NCBI GenBank assembly: GCA_938033975.1
Contig: CALHKJ010000189.1
Span: 1 to 14,271, forward strand
Source: an uncultured Saprospiraceae bacterium
GTDB taxonomy: Bacteria; Bacteroidota; Bacteroidia; Chitinophagales; Saprospiraceae
Direction of reading: 5' to 3'
DNA: 14,271 nt
Shown in pieces: positions 7,897 through 14,271 of the stretch. A program made the position numbers and the translations under genes. How positions within the stretch are numbered: the first letter of the stretch is position 1; each line of letters begins with the position of its first letter. The notes beneath the pieces were generated by a model. That model was not told the DNA's origin and made no database searches. It saw nothing but the letters and a program-made list of their open reading frames with translations.

Positions 7897-8451
7897 ATGT
7901 TTAAATCGAAAATTATTGCTTGTCTATTTCTATGTATCAGCTTTCAAGCATATAGTCAAAATACATTCACTTTGTTTAGTAATACGCTAGGAGGAAACGC
8001 AACTCAAATGGAAGAATTTAATGGCTTTGGATGTACTGGTGAAAATACCTCGCCTCAGCTTAGTTGGACAAATCCACCAGAAGGAACCAAAAGCTTTGCA
8101 ATAACAATGTATGATCCAGATGCACCTACTGGAAGTGGATGGTGGCATTGGTTGGCTTTTGATATCCCTAGTGATGTCTCAGAGATAATCAAAAATGCTG
8201 GCAATCTTGAATCCAATTTGATGCCAACGGGAGTCATCCAAAGTATAACAGATTATGGAGGGTATGGATATGGAGGGCCATGTCCACCAGAGAATCATGG
8301 TATCCATCAGTACGTTATAACCGTTTATGCCTTGAAAGTTGATAAATTAAACTTAAGTAAAGACACCAACCCTGCCGTTGTAGGTTATTACTTGTGGAAT
8401 AATACTATTGCAAAGGCAAGTATTGTAAGCTATTATGAAAGAAAGAAATAA
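7897..8451 (+). CDS. Secreted PEBP-family (YbhB/YbcL, Raf-kinase-inhibitor-like) protein
   Basis: A 184-residue protein with a signal peptide, likely cleaved after AYS (residues 18-20), so it is periplasmic or exported. It has both conserved blocks of the phosphatidylethanolamine-binding protein family. DPDAPTGSGWWHW (73-85) and GPCPPENHGIHQY (127-139) together form the anion-binding pocket with Asp73, Asp75, His84 and His137. Length is typical for bacterial YbhB-like members. The biochemical role of these proteins is poorly defined; ligand binding or inhibition of other enzymes is presumed. It follows the AraC gene on the same strand, a pairing that may mean regulation of one by the other. 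No intrinsic terminator is convincing after it; TTAGC (8452-8456) and GCTAA (8482-8486) could pair but enclose 25 bases. Confidence 0.9.
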   Translation: MFKSKIIACLFLCISFQAYSQNTFTLFSNTLGGNATQMEEFNGFGCTGENTSPQLSWTNPPEGTKSFAITMYDPDAPTGSGWWHWLAFDIPSDVSEIIKNAGNLESNLMPTGVIQSITDYGGYGYGGPCPPENHGIHQYVITVYALKVDKLNLSKDTNPAVVGYYLWNNTIAKASIVSYYERKK

Positions 8452-8515
8452 TTAGCTCTTCGAAATGTATTAACCTAGTCGGCTAAAAGATTATAAAATA
8501 CAACAAGCTCACTTT

Positions 8516-8547
8516 TTTGACGAACCTAAAAAGCAGTTTTAAATTTG
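8516..8547 (+). promoter_or_regulatory. Bacteroidota-type promoter of the WD40 lipoprotein gene
   Basis: TTTG (8516-8519) and TAAATTTG (8540-8547) are separated by 20 bases, a full match to the Bacteroidota -33/-7 pattern TTTG-N19-21-TAnnTTTG. Transcription would begin near 8553-8556, about 30 bases before the ATG at 8586. It would give the WD40 gene, and possibly those after it, a promoter independent of the upstream genes. Confidence 0.62.
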
Positions 8548-8585
8548 CACTTCCCAATTTGAGTCTATTCAATAAATATTTAAAA

Positions 8586-9566
8586 ATGAGGAACATTTTA
8601 ATAGTAATATTAATAGCTATAATTGGGGGGTGCAAACAATCCTCAGAAGAGAAATTTCCACAAAAAGAAGAAAATCATCCTAGCTTTTTTTGGTCAATAG
8701 GCTGGCATCCTAATCAAGATCAGTTTGTCGTCGGAGGTAACCAAGATACTTTAAGGTTCTTTTCTACAAGCAATTATAAGCTGCTACAAAACTACCCTTA
8801 CAAAGGAACTATAACCAAAACTAAATGGCATCCTAGCGAAAACAAGTTGGCCATCTCGGTACAAGATGGAGTATCCGAATCTAGCATTTTAAATCTTGAC
8901 AACAATGAAAGTACAATTCTAGATAGCGTCAGCAAAGAAGGTGCAAGAGCTATAGGATGGAATCATACTGGGAACTTATTGGCAGTAGGTGATTATGAAG
9001 GCTGCATATCAATATTTGACGAGAATGGAAATTTTCAAGAAAAAGTATATACTAATCAGAAAGGAATGATTGCTTTAGACTGGCACCCAAGTCAAAACTT
9101 AATTGCAGCTGTAGGCGATAAGATTACCATGTACGATTATGAATTAGATAGCCTTCGTACGATCAACGATAGAACTGAAGAAATTGAAGTACTTATGCTT
9201 TGTGTGGCTTGGCATCCAAATGGAGAATTCTTTGCAACAGGGGATTATGGAGATTTTGAATATCATTATCCACCTTTATTACAATACTGGAGTTACGATG
9301 GTCAATTAATTAAATCCATCAAAGAAAGCAAGGCGGAATACAGAAATATAAAATGGTCGAATGACGGGAAACTTTTAGCAACAGCCAGTGAAAAGATTCG
9401 ACTTTGGAATAAGCAAGGTGATCTGGTATCAGCAGAAAATTCTGAAAATCTTCTTTGGGGAATTGATTGGAATGAAGATGGCACCAAATTGGTAGCAACC
9501 GATGGGGAAGGAAAAATTATATTTTGGGATAGTGATCTCAAAAGAATACAAGAGTTCCAATATTAA
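8586..9566 (+). CDS. Seven-bladed WD40-repeat lipoprotein
   Basis: I place the start at the ATG at 8586 (326 residues). The TTG at 8517 would extend the frame but overlaps the promoter -33 box, and would put 23 residues before an otherwise perfect lipoprotein signal (MRNIL...IIGGC, lipid Cys16). The mature part holds seven similar units of 35-45 residues, each with a strand containing W followed by HP or a polar pair, at Trp40, 81, 125, 166, 209, 257 and 295. Each unit continues with G/D-turns and an F/W-D-like end (SIFDENG, RLWNKQG, IFWDSD). This fits one closed beta-propeller anchored to a membrane. WD40 propellers bind partners or ligands rather than catalyse; the partner here is unknown. 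The blade containing residues 209-238 has an extra loop (EYHYPPLL) that could be a binding face. It is flanked by secreted-protein and uronate-catabolism genes. Confidence 0.87.
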   Translation: MRNILIVILIAIIGGCKQSSEEKFPQKEENHPSFFWSIGWHPNQDQFVVGGNQDTLRFFSTSNYKLLQNYPYKGTITKTKWHPSENKLAISVQDGVSESSILNLDNNESTILDSVSKEGARAIGWNHTGNLLAVGDYEGCISIFDENGNFQEKVYTNQKGMIALDWHPSQNLIAAVGDKITMYDYELDSLRTINDRTEEIEVLMLCVAWHPNGEFFATGDYGDFEYHYPPLLQYWSYDGQLIKSIKESKAEYRNIKWSNDGKLLATASEKIRLWNKQGDLVSAENSENLLWGIDWNEDGTKLVATDGEGKIIFWDSDLKRIQEFQY

Positions 9567-9676
9567 GCCAATACATAAATAGCATATAAATTTTTCCCTC
9601 GTCTGAATCTACTGTAGTATATTAATGGTTTTCAATACAGCTAGATTAATAAGAAGCTATCTACTAAAAATTAAGA

Positions 9677-10447
9677 ATGAGCATCATAGATAAATTTCGC
9701 TTAGATGGAAAAACAGCCTTGGTTACAGGCTGCAAGAGAGGTATAGGTAAGTCAATGGCCATTGCGTTGGCAGAAGCAGGCGCAGATATTATCGGAGTAA
9801 GTGCTAGCTTGGAACCAACTGGCAGCGAAGTGGAGCAAGCAATCATTGCTTTGGGTAAAAATTTCAAAAGCTGTGCTTGTGACTTTAGCGATCGAGAAGC
9901 ACTCTATACATTTATCCGAAAGGTAAAATTAGAAAATGAGTCAATAGATATTTTAGTTAATAATGCTGGTACAATTAAGAGAGCACCTGCTGTTGAACAT
10001 GGTGACGAACTTTGGGATCATGTCATTGCTGTCAACCAATCTGCCCAATTTATTTTGACGCGGGAATTTGGAAAAGAAATGGTTTCAAAAGGAAATGGTA
10101 AGATCGTATTTACCGCCTCATTACTTACGTACCAAGGAGGAATAACTGTACCCGGTTATGCTGCGAGCAAAGGAGCCATTGGACAGATGACCATGGCTTT
10201 CGCCAATGAGTGGGCAGGAAAAGGAGTACAAGTCAATGCTATTGCACCTGGTTATATTGCAACCGACAATACCAAAAACTTAAGAAATAATCCTGAACGT
10301 GCTGAAGCTATACTAGCAAGAATTCCTGCTGGAAGGTGGGGAGAACCTGATGATTTCAAAGGCCCTATTGTTTACCTTTGCTCTCCTGCATCAGATTATA
10401 TGAATGGAAGCATCATGACAGTAGATGGCGGCTGGATGGGCAGATAG
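9677..10447 (+). CDS. SDR-family oxidoreductase, probable 4-deoxy-5-keto-uronate (DEH) reductase or KduD-like dehydrogenase
   Basis: A 256-residue classical short-chain dehydrogenase/reductase, cytoplasmic. The nucleotide-binding motif TGCKRGIG spans 17-24, NNAG is at 95-98, and the catalytic set is Asn120, Ser148, Tyr161 and Lys165 (YAASK). The C-terminal DGGWMGR is like that of the KduD / 2-deoxy-D-gluconate 3-dehydrogenase subgroup. In alginate-using bacteria an SDR reduces DEH, the open form of the unsaturated monouronate, to 2-keto-3-deoxy-D-gluconate; KduD does an equivalent job for pectin and glycosaminoglycan products. The symporter starts 26 bases after its stop and a lyase follows, supporting the DEH-reductase reading. 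No KduI isomerase is seen in the window. Cofactor preference cannot be set with confidence. A 110-base gap upstream shows no clear promoter. Confidence 0.85.
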   Translation: MSIIDKFRLDGKTALVTGCKRGIGKSMAIALAEAGADIIGVSASLEPTGSEVEQAIIALGKNFKSCACDFSDREALYTFIRKVKLENESIDILVNNAGTIKRAPAVEHGDELWDHVIAVNQSAQFILTREFGKEMVSKGNGKIVFTASLLTYQGGITVPGYAASKGAIGQMTMAFANEWAGKGVQVNAIAPGYIATDNTKNLRNNPERAEAILARIPAGRWGEPDDFKGPIVYLCSPASDYMNGSIMTVDGGWMGR

Positions 10448-10472
10448 TCCAGTATAAAATTCAAAACAAAAA

Positions 10473-12245
10473 ATGTCAGGAATAGAAATTTCAGGTATAG
10501 AGTATTTTGTTATTGCAGGCTATTTGATCTTGACAATAATAGTCGGTCTTGTCTTCAAAAACTTCTCGGCCAATACAGACGACTATTTCAAAGGAGGATC
10601 AAAAGGAACCTGGTGGCTGGTTGGCACAAGTGCATTCATGGGGAGCTTTACTGCTTGGACCTTTACAGGAGCTGCAGGCATGGCTTACGAGGCAGGCTAC
10701 TCAGTAATGTTTTTGTTCTTAGGAAGTTCCTTGGGTTATTTTATGAATTTTCTTTTCCTTGCTCCTTGGTTGAGGCAACTCCGAGTAACCACCCTACCTG
10801 AAGCTATCTCCTTGCGCTTTGGAGAAGCTACCCGTAATTTTTATGCATTATATGAGGTACCCGTCAGAATACTTTATTCCTCAATGGCTCTCTACAGTTT
10901 GGGAATTTTTTGCGCAGCTATATTTAATTATAACATCAATCATGTAATTATCCTTTGTGGTGTAGTAGTATTAATTTATTCCGCTACCGGAGGAAGATGG
11001 GCTGTTATGGCAACCGACTTTTTACAAGGATTGATATTAGTGCCCCTAACAATTGTGATCGCATGGATTTGCTTGGACAAATTAGGAGGCATCAATAATT
11101 TGTTTGAATCCGTAAAAGCTGCAGGACTGAGTGAAGAATATAAAATGGTCAACTCAGTGGAAATGTTTGCTGGAGCATACACCTGGGGTTGGATAAGTGC
11201 AATCATAGTCAAACAATTTTTGGTATACAATTCTCTCAATGCAGCACCCAGATACTTTTCGGTCAAAGACGGTCGCGAAGCTAAAAAGGCAGCGCTTCTC
11301 GCATCAGTTTTATTATTAGCCGGAAGTTTTATTTGGTTCCTCCCACCTATTACAGCTCGCCTACTCTTTCACGATACAGTAATGGCTATCGACATAAGTA
11401 AGCCAAGTGAAGCAAGTTATGCAATTGCAAGTATCAGTTTGTTACCTGTTGGATTAGTAGGAATGATTGTCGTTGCAATATTGACAGCGACGATGAGTTC
11501 GATGGATACAGGACTTAATAGCAATGTCGCCATTCTTATCAAAGATATTTACCCTAAGTTGTCTCGCATGCTTCGATGGCAGCCAAAAGATGAAAAGCAA
11601 TTATTAAGGATAGGAAGATTATACACTTGGTTTTTAGGTGTCCTTATTATTTTGTTGGCCTTATATTTTGCCCAGCAAGAAGGCAAAGGAATCTTTGAGA
11701 TCATGTTGGATGTGGGAGCCTTACTAGCTGTCCCGATCGCAGTACCACTTTTGTGGGGATTGTTCTTTAGACGCACACCTTCCTGGGCAGGATTATCATC
11801 CATAGGTTTTGCCTTTGCCGTTTCGTGCCTTGCCTTTTTCAAGGTACAACTGAGCAGTTTAGGATTTTCAGAAACGATCAGTCAGGGCTTTAATTGGAAT
11901 TATCAACAAAAACTATTCAGTGTATTTGGAGCTGGCACACTAGGCTTTTTTATATCAATGTTATTTGCTCCAGCGAAAGATTCTGAGCACCGACAAAAGG
12001 TGGACAAATTCTTTACATTGATGAAGACACCGATTGATTTTGAAAAAGAAATTGGACAAGGAAATGACCTGAGACAGTTGACTGCCATCGGCGGATTTGG
12101 TGCTGCCATCACTTGTTTTATAGCCTTGCTCTTATTTATTCCTAATCCTCTAGATGGGCGGTTGGCTATCTTGAGTTTAGTTGTTGTCATAGGTAGCATA
12201 AGCCTATGGATGCTCAAGATGGGGAAACAGAAAAACAATAATTGA
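10473..12245 (+). CDS. SSS-family sodium/solute symporter (probable uronate or oligo-uronate importer)
   Basis: A 590-residue inner-membrane protein with about 13-14 hydrophobic segments, beginning at residues 9-28. Family signatures of the sodium:solute symporter (SLC5-like) family are DYFKGG (37-42), GSFTAWTFTGAAGMAYEAG (57-75), YSATGGRWAVMATDFLQG (169-186) and the sodium-site helix around ATMSSMDTGLNSN (339-351). No signal peptide or fused domain is present. SSS transporters (ToaA/ToaB/ToaC in Vibrio) take up unsaturated alginate products, and this gene sits between an SDR and a lyase, 25 bases after the first and 2 bases before the second, so I infer import of oligo- or monouronates produced by the PL6 enzyme. 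The substrate itself cannot be read from the sequence. Confidence 0.88.
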   Translation: MSGIEISGIEYFVIAGYLILTIIVGLVFKNFSANTDDYFKGGSKGTWWLVGTSAFMGSFTAWTFTGAAGMAYEAGYSVMFLFLGSSLGYFMNFLFLAPWLRQLRVTTLPEAISLRFGEATRNFYALYEVPVRILYSSMALYSLGIFCAAIFNYNINHVIILCGVVVLIYSATGGRWAVMATDFLQGLILVPLTIVIAWICLDKLGGINNLFESVKAAGLSEEYKMVNSVEMFAGAYTWGWISAIIVKQFLVYNSLNAAPRYFSVKDGREAKKAALLASVLLLAGSFIWFLPPITARLLFHDTVMAIDISKPSEASYAIASISLLPVGLVGMIVVAILTATMSSMDTGLNSNVAILIKDIYPKLSRMLRWQPKDEKQLLRIGRLYTWFLGVLIILLALYFAQQEGKGIFEIMLDVGALLAVPIAVPLLWGLFFRRTPSWAGLSSIGFAFAVSCLAFFKVQLSSLGFSETISQGFNWNYQQKLFSVFGAGTLGFFISMLFAPAKDSEHRQKVDKFFTLMKTPIDFEKEIGQGNDLRQLTAIGGFGAAITCFIALLLFIPNPLDGRLAILSLVVVIGSISLWMLKMGKQKNNN

Positions 12246-12247
12246 AC

Positions 12248-14271
12248 ATGGATTATTTATTGATAGATGATCGCTTAGACACCATCAAGGCACAACTCCA
12301 TACTACACACAGTGAGCACTTCAATCGGCTTGTCGAGCAGTGTCGTCCATATTATAGTGAAGTCCTTGCCGTCAAACATCCGCCTACCAGCATCACCTAT
12401 ATGGGAATGGCTGCTGCCAATCTAAGCTTAGCCTATCGATTGACTGGCCAAGAACATTATTTGCTGGAAGCTAAACGATGGATTTTTACTGCGGTTGGGT
12501 ATGATGTGTGGGGTTACGGATTTTTGGTCGATGTAGATTTGAGTGCTTCTTGGTTGCTATATGGCCTAGGACTTTCTTATGATTGGATTAAAGAAGACCT
12601 AACAGTTGATGAGCGCAAAAGCTTTCTTGATAAACTCATTCTTCAAGGAAACAAAATCTTCAACTATGGAGAGGAAAATAAAGGCAATTGTTGGTCAACT
12701 GATTATTGGCAAAACCACAATTGGATAAATTATACAGGTCTTCTTACAACTGCCTACGCGATTAGAGAAGAATACGAGGAAGCCGAACATTGGATTGACA
12801 TCATTAAGGATAATTTTGAAACGGTGTTTAAGTATCTACCAGAGGATGGATCTAACTATGAAGGAACTGGCTACTGGCGCTATGCGATGAAATTCTTTTT
12901 GACTACCGCTCATCTCATTCGAAAGGACGGTGGTCCAAATTATTTTGAATCCGATTTTATTAAGAATACATTTTACTTCAGGCTGTATCAATCAGCCCCC
13001 AACTGGGAAGAGAATATTCCATTTGGTGATGTGCATGACAGACGTAGTTCCCACTCTATCTGTGCTTACTATAAGTTGGCAAGCGAGTGCCAAAATGAAC
13101 ATGCACAATGGCTTGCAGAATTGGTTAGAACCAAGTTCTTATTTAGAGAAGCTTCTCATAGTAAAATATTTCCGGGCATCCTTCCAGAAGCCTTCTTAGA
13201 ACTATTGTGGTTTGATCCATCTATCAAATTGGAATCCCCAGACAAGCTTCCTTTGCATAAATATTTTTCCGATTTGGGATTGGTCGTTATGCGCTCGGGA
13301 TGGGACCATGATGCTACTCATCTATCTTTCAAGACCAGTCCACCTGGTGGCCATAAGCAATGGAAATTGAGTTGGGAACTTAATAAGAAAAACAATTGGC
13401 GGACACGGAGTTTGACCCACTACCATGTTGACTTCAATCACTTTACACTTATACACCGTGGAGCTCTACTGGCTATGGACGAAGGTTACAATCGGACCTC
13501 AAGAGCAGAGATACACAATCTAATCACGGTAGACGGAAAAGGTTGTGTAGGTGAAAAAATTTGGGAAGAAGGAGATCTCAGCGACCCAGAAAGATTCGAT
13601 TTAAACTGCAAGGGAATCCACAATGTTTGGCGTGATGTACCTGAATCTGCTATCGCCAAAATCGAAGCTTTCTCAGATAAAGATGGTTACATTTATGCAG
13701 TTGGCGAAACAAGTAAGATGTATGATGCTGAGTTGGAGCTAAGCCGTAATGCACGGCATATCATAAATAGTAAATTAGGTTATTTTATTATTCTGGATGA
13801 ATTGGCAAGTACCAAAGAGCATACTTATACTTGGAGAATGCATTCCGAGAAACAAGCAAAAAAAATATCTGATATTCACTTTGAAATTCAGGATGGTAGA
13901 GCAGCACTTAATGTATTTGCAATGTTCCCTGAGAAAAAAGTGAGTGAGGTGGATGAGACTTTGATAGAAGAGATTATGACGCCTCAACGCCCAGATGATA
14001 TACGACGCATCAGCCTACAAACTCTCAAGATTGAGAACTCTACTCCATCCAAAAACTTGCATTTCCTTCATGTCCTACAACCGAAGGCGGCTTTGTCAAA
14101 TGAAGCTGATCAGCATCTTGTTATAAATAGAATTTCTACAGATAAATACGATGGTGTTGAGATTAAGTCTGCAGAGCATACTGAGATATTTTTATTCTCA
14201 CATGAAGGCAACATACATTTTGAGGATATGGATGCTCAAGGCAAATGGGTCTCGGAGCTTAGAGATAAGGA
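12248..14271 (+). CDS. Heparinase II/III-type polysaccharide lyase, probable cytoplasmic oligoalginate lyase (3' partial)
   Basis: The frame is open from ATG 12248 to the right edge: 674 codons, no stop. The start lies 3 bases after the transporter stop codon, so translation is probably coupled. The N-terminal about 330 residues are helical (SWLLYGLGLSYDWI, SICAYYKLA), as in an alpha/alpha toroid. They contain QNHNWINYTG (Asn156, His157) and DGSNYEGTGYWRY (candidate catalytic Tyr209). A beta-sandwich heparinase II/III domain follows (about 340-674), with THYHVDFNHFTL (His391, His393, Asp395) and DEGYNR...HNLITVDG (411-430). Alginate lyase families PL15, PL17 and PL39 and heparinase II (PL21) share this architecture; I cannot fix the family by eye. 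There is no signal peptide (MDYLLIDDRLDTI), unlike most periplasmic PL17 enzymes, so I infer that it cuts imported oligomers to monouronates in the cytoplasm. Confidence 0.84.
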   Translation, partial: MDYLLIDDRLDTIKAQLHTTHSEHFNRLVEQCRPYYSEVLAVKHPPTSITYMGMAAANLSLAYRLTGQEHYLLEAKRWIFTAVGYDVWGYGFLVDVDLSASWLLYGLGLSYDWIKEDLTVDERKSFLDKLILQGNKIFNYGEENKGNCWSTDYWQNHNWINYTGLLTTAYAIREEYEEAEHWIDIIKDNFETVFKYLPEDGSNYEGTGYWRYAMKFFLTTAHLIRKDGGPNYFESDFIKNTFYFRLYQSAPNWEENIPFGDVHDRRSSHSICAYYKLASECQNEHAQWLAELVRTKFLFREASHSKIFPGILPEAFLELLWFDPSIKLESPDKLPLHKYFSDLGLVVMRSGWDHDATHLSFKTSPPGGHKQWKLSWELNKKNNWRTRSLTHYHVDFNHFTLIHRGALLAMDEGYNRTSRAEIHNLITVDGKGCVGEKIWEEGDLSDPERFDLNCKGIHNVWRDVPESAIAKIEAFSDKDGYIYAVGETSKMYDAELELSRNARHIINSKLGYFIILDELASTKEHTYTWRMHSEKQAKKISDIHFEIQDGRAALNVFAMFPEKKVSEVDETLIEEIMTPQRPDDIRRISLQTLKIENSTPSKNLHFLHVLQPKAALSNEADQHLVINRISTDKYDGVEIKSAEHTEIFLFSHEGNIHFEDMDAQGKWVSELRDK

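Noticed and set aside
8452..8490. Possible terminator after the PEBP gene (TTAGC/GCTAA)
   Set aside because: The arms are five bases long with a 25-base loop and no T run after them.
8517..8585. TTG start giving a 349-residue WD40 protein
   Set aside because: It would bury the lipoprotein signal 23 residues in and overlaps the -33 promoter box; ATG 8586 fits both.
10976..11266. Minus-strand frames opposite the symporter (also 11549-11842 and 11903-12238)
   Set aside because: They are antisense to a well-supported membrane protein gene and show no domain or membrane pattern of their own.
12930..13199. 89-codon plus-strand reading frame
   Set aside because: It lies out of frame inside the long heparinase-type lyase gene and has no recognisable features.
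13775..13987. 70-codon minus-strand frame
   Set aside because: It is antisense to the lyase C-terminal domain, with low-complexity content and no support.
5207..14271. Chondroitin/dermatan sulfate or heparin utilisation instead of alginate
   Set aside because: PL6 and heparinase II/III folds allow it, but no sulfatase, KduI or unsaturated glucuronyl hydrolase is in the window; kept only as an alternative.
1..14271. CRISPR array, tRNA or rRNA genes, insertion sequences, phage genes
   Set aside because: I saw no regularly spaced direct repeats, no tRNA-like cloverleaf, no rRNA sequence and no transposase or integrase gene.

Overview
The window reads as a chromosomal segment of an AT-rich, free-living (probably marine) member of the Bacteroidota. 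The evidence is three type IX secretion (T9SS) type A C-terminal sorting domains (two in intact genes, one an orphan remnant), lipoproteins with Bacteroidota-style lipoboxes, absence of clear Shine-Dalgarno sequences, and one good match to the Bacteroidota promoter form TTTG-N20-TAnnTTTG. Genus or order cannot be told from what is visible.

Left part (1-3834): the 3' part of a secreted di-heme cytochrome c peroxidase/MauG-like protein with a T9SS sorting domain, closed by a strong intrinsic terminator; a lipoprotein alpha/beta-hydrolase (esterase-like); and, convergent to it on the minus strand, an orphan membrane histidine kinase. A 487-bp gap follows (3835-4321). It holds a 43-codon minus-strand remnant of a T9SS sorting domain with no gene attached, the tail of a lost secreted protein.

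Right part (4322-14271), all on the plus strand: a guanidine-modifying-superfamily enzyme (arginine deiminase/DDAH/amidinotransferase fold), a PL6 polysaccharide lyase with signal peptide and T9SS domain, an AraC-family regulator, a secreted PEBP-family (YbhB-like) protein, a seven-bladed WD40 lipoprotein with its own promoter, then a tight cluster of an SDR oxidoreductase, an SSS-family sodium/solute symporter, and a heparinase II/III-type polysaccharide lyase. The last gene runs off the right edge (674 codons visible, no stop) and has no signal peptide.

Most economical reading: an alginate-use locus divided by compartment. The PL6 lyase cuts polymer at or outside the cell surface. Unsaturated oligo- or monouronates cross the inner membrane through the SSS symporter, the leaderless lyase finishes oligomers in the cytoplasm, and the SDR reduces the resulting 4-deoxy-5-keto uronate toward 2-keto-3-deoxygluconate. 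The AraC protein is a candidate local regulator. No SusC/SusD pair, KdgF, KdgK or KdgA is in the window; they may lie beyond the edges. The substrate is inferred: PL6 and heparinase II/III families also contain glycosaminoglycan lyases, but no sulfatase is present here to support that alternative.
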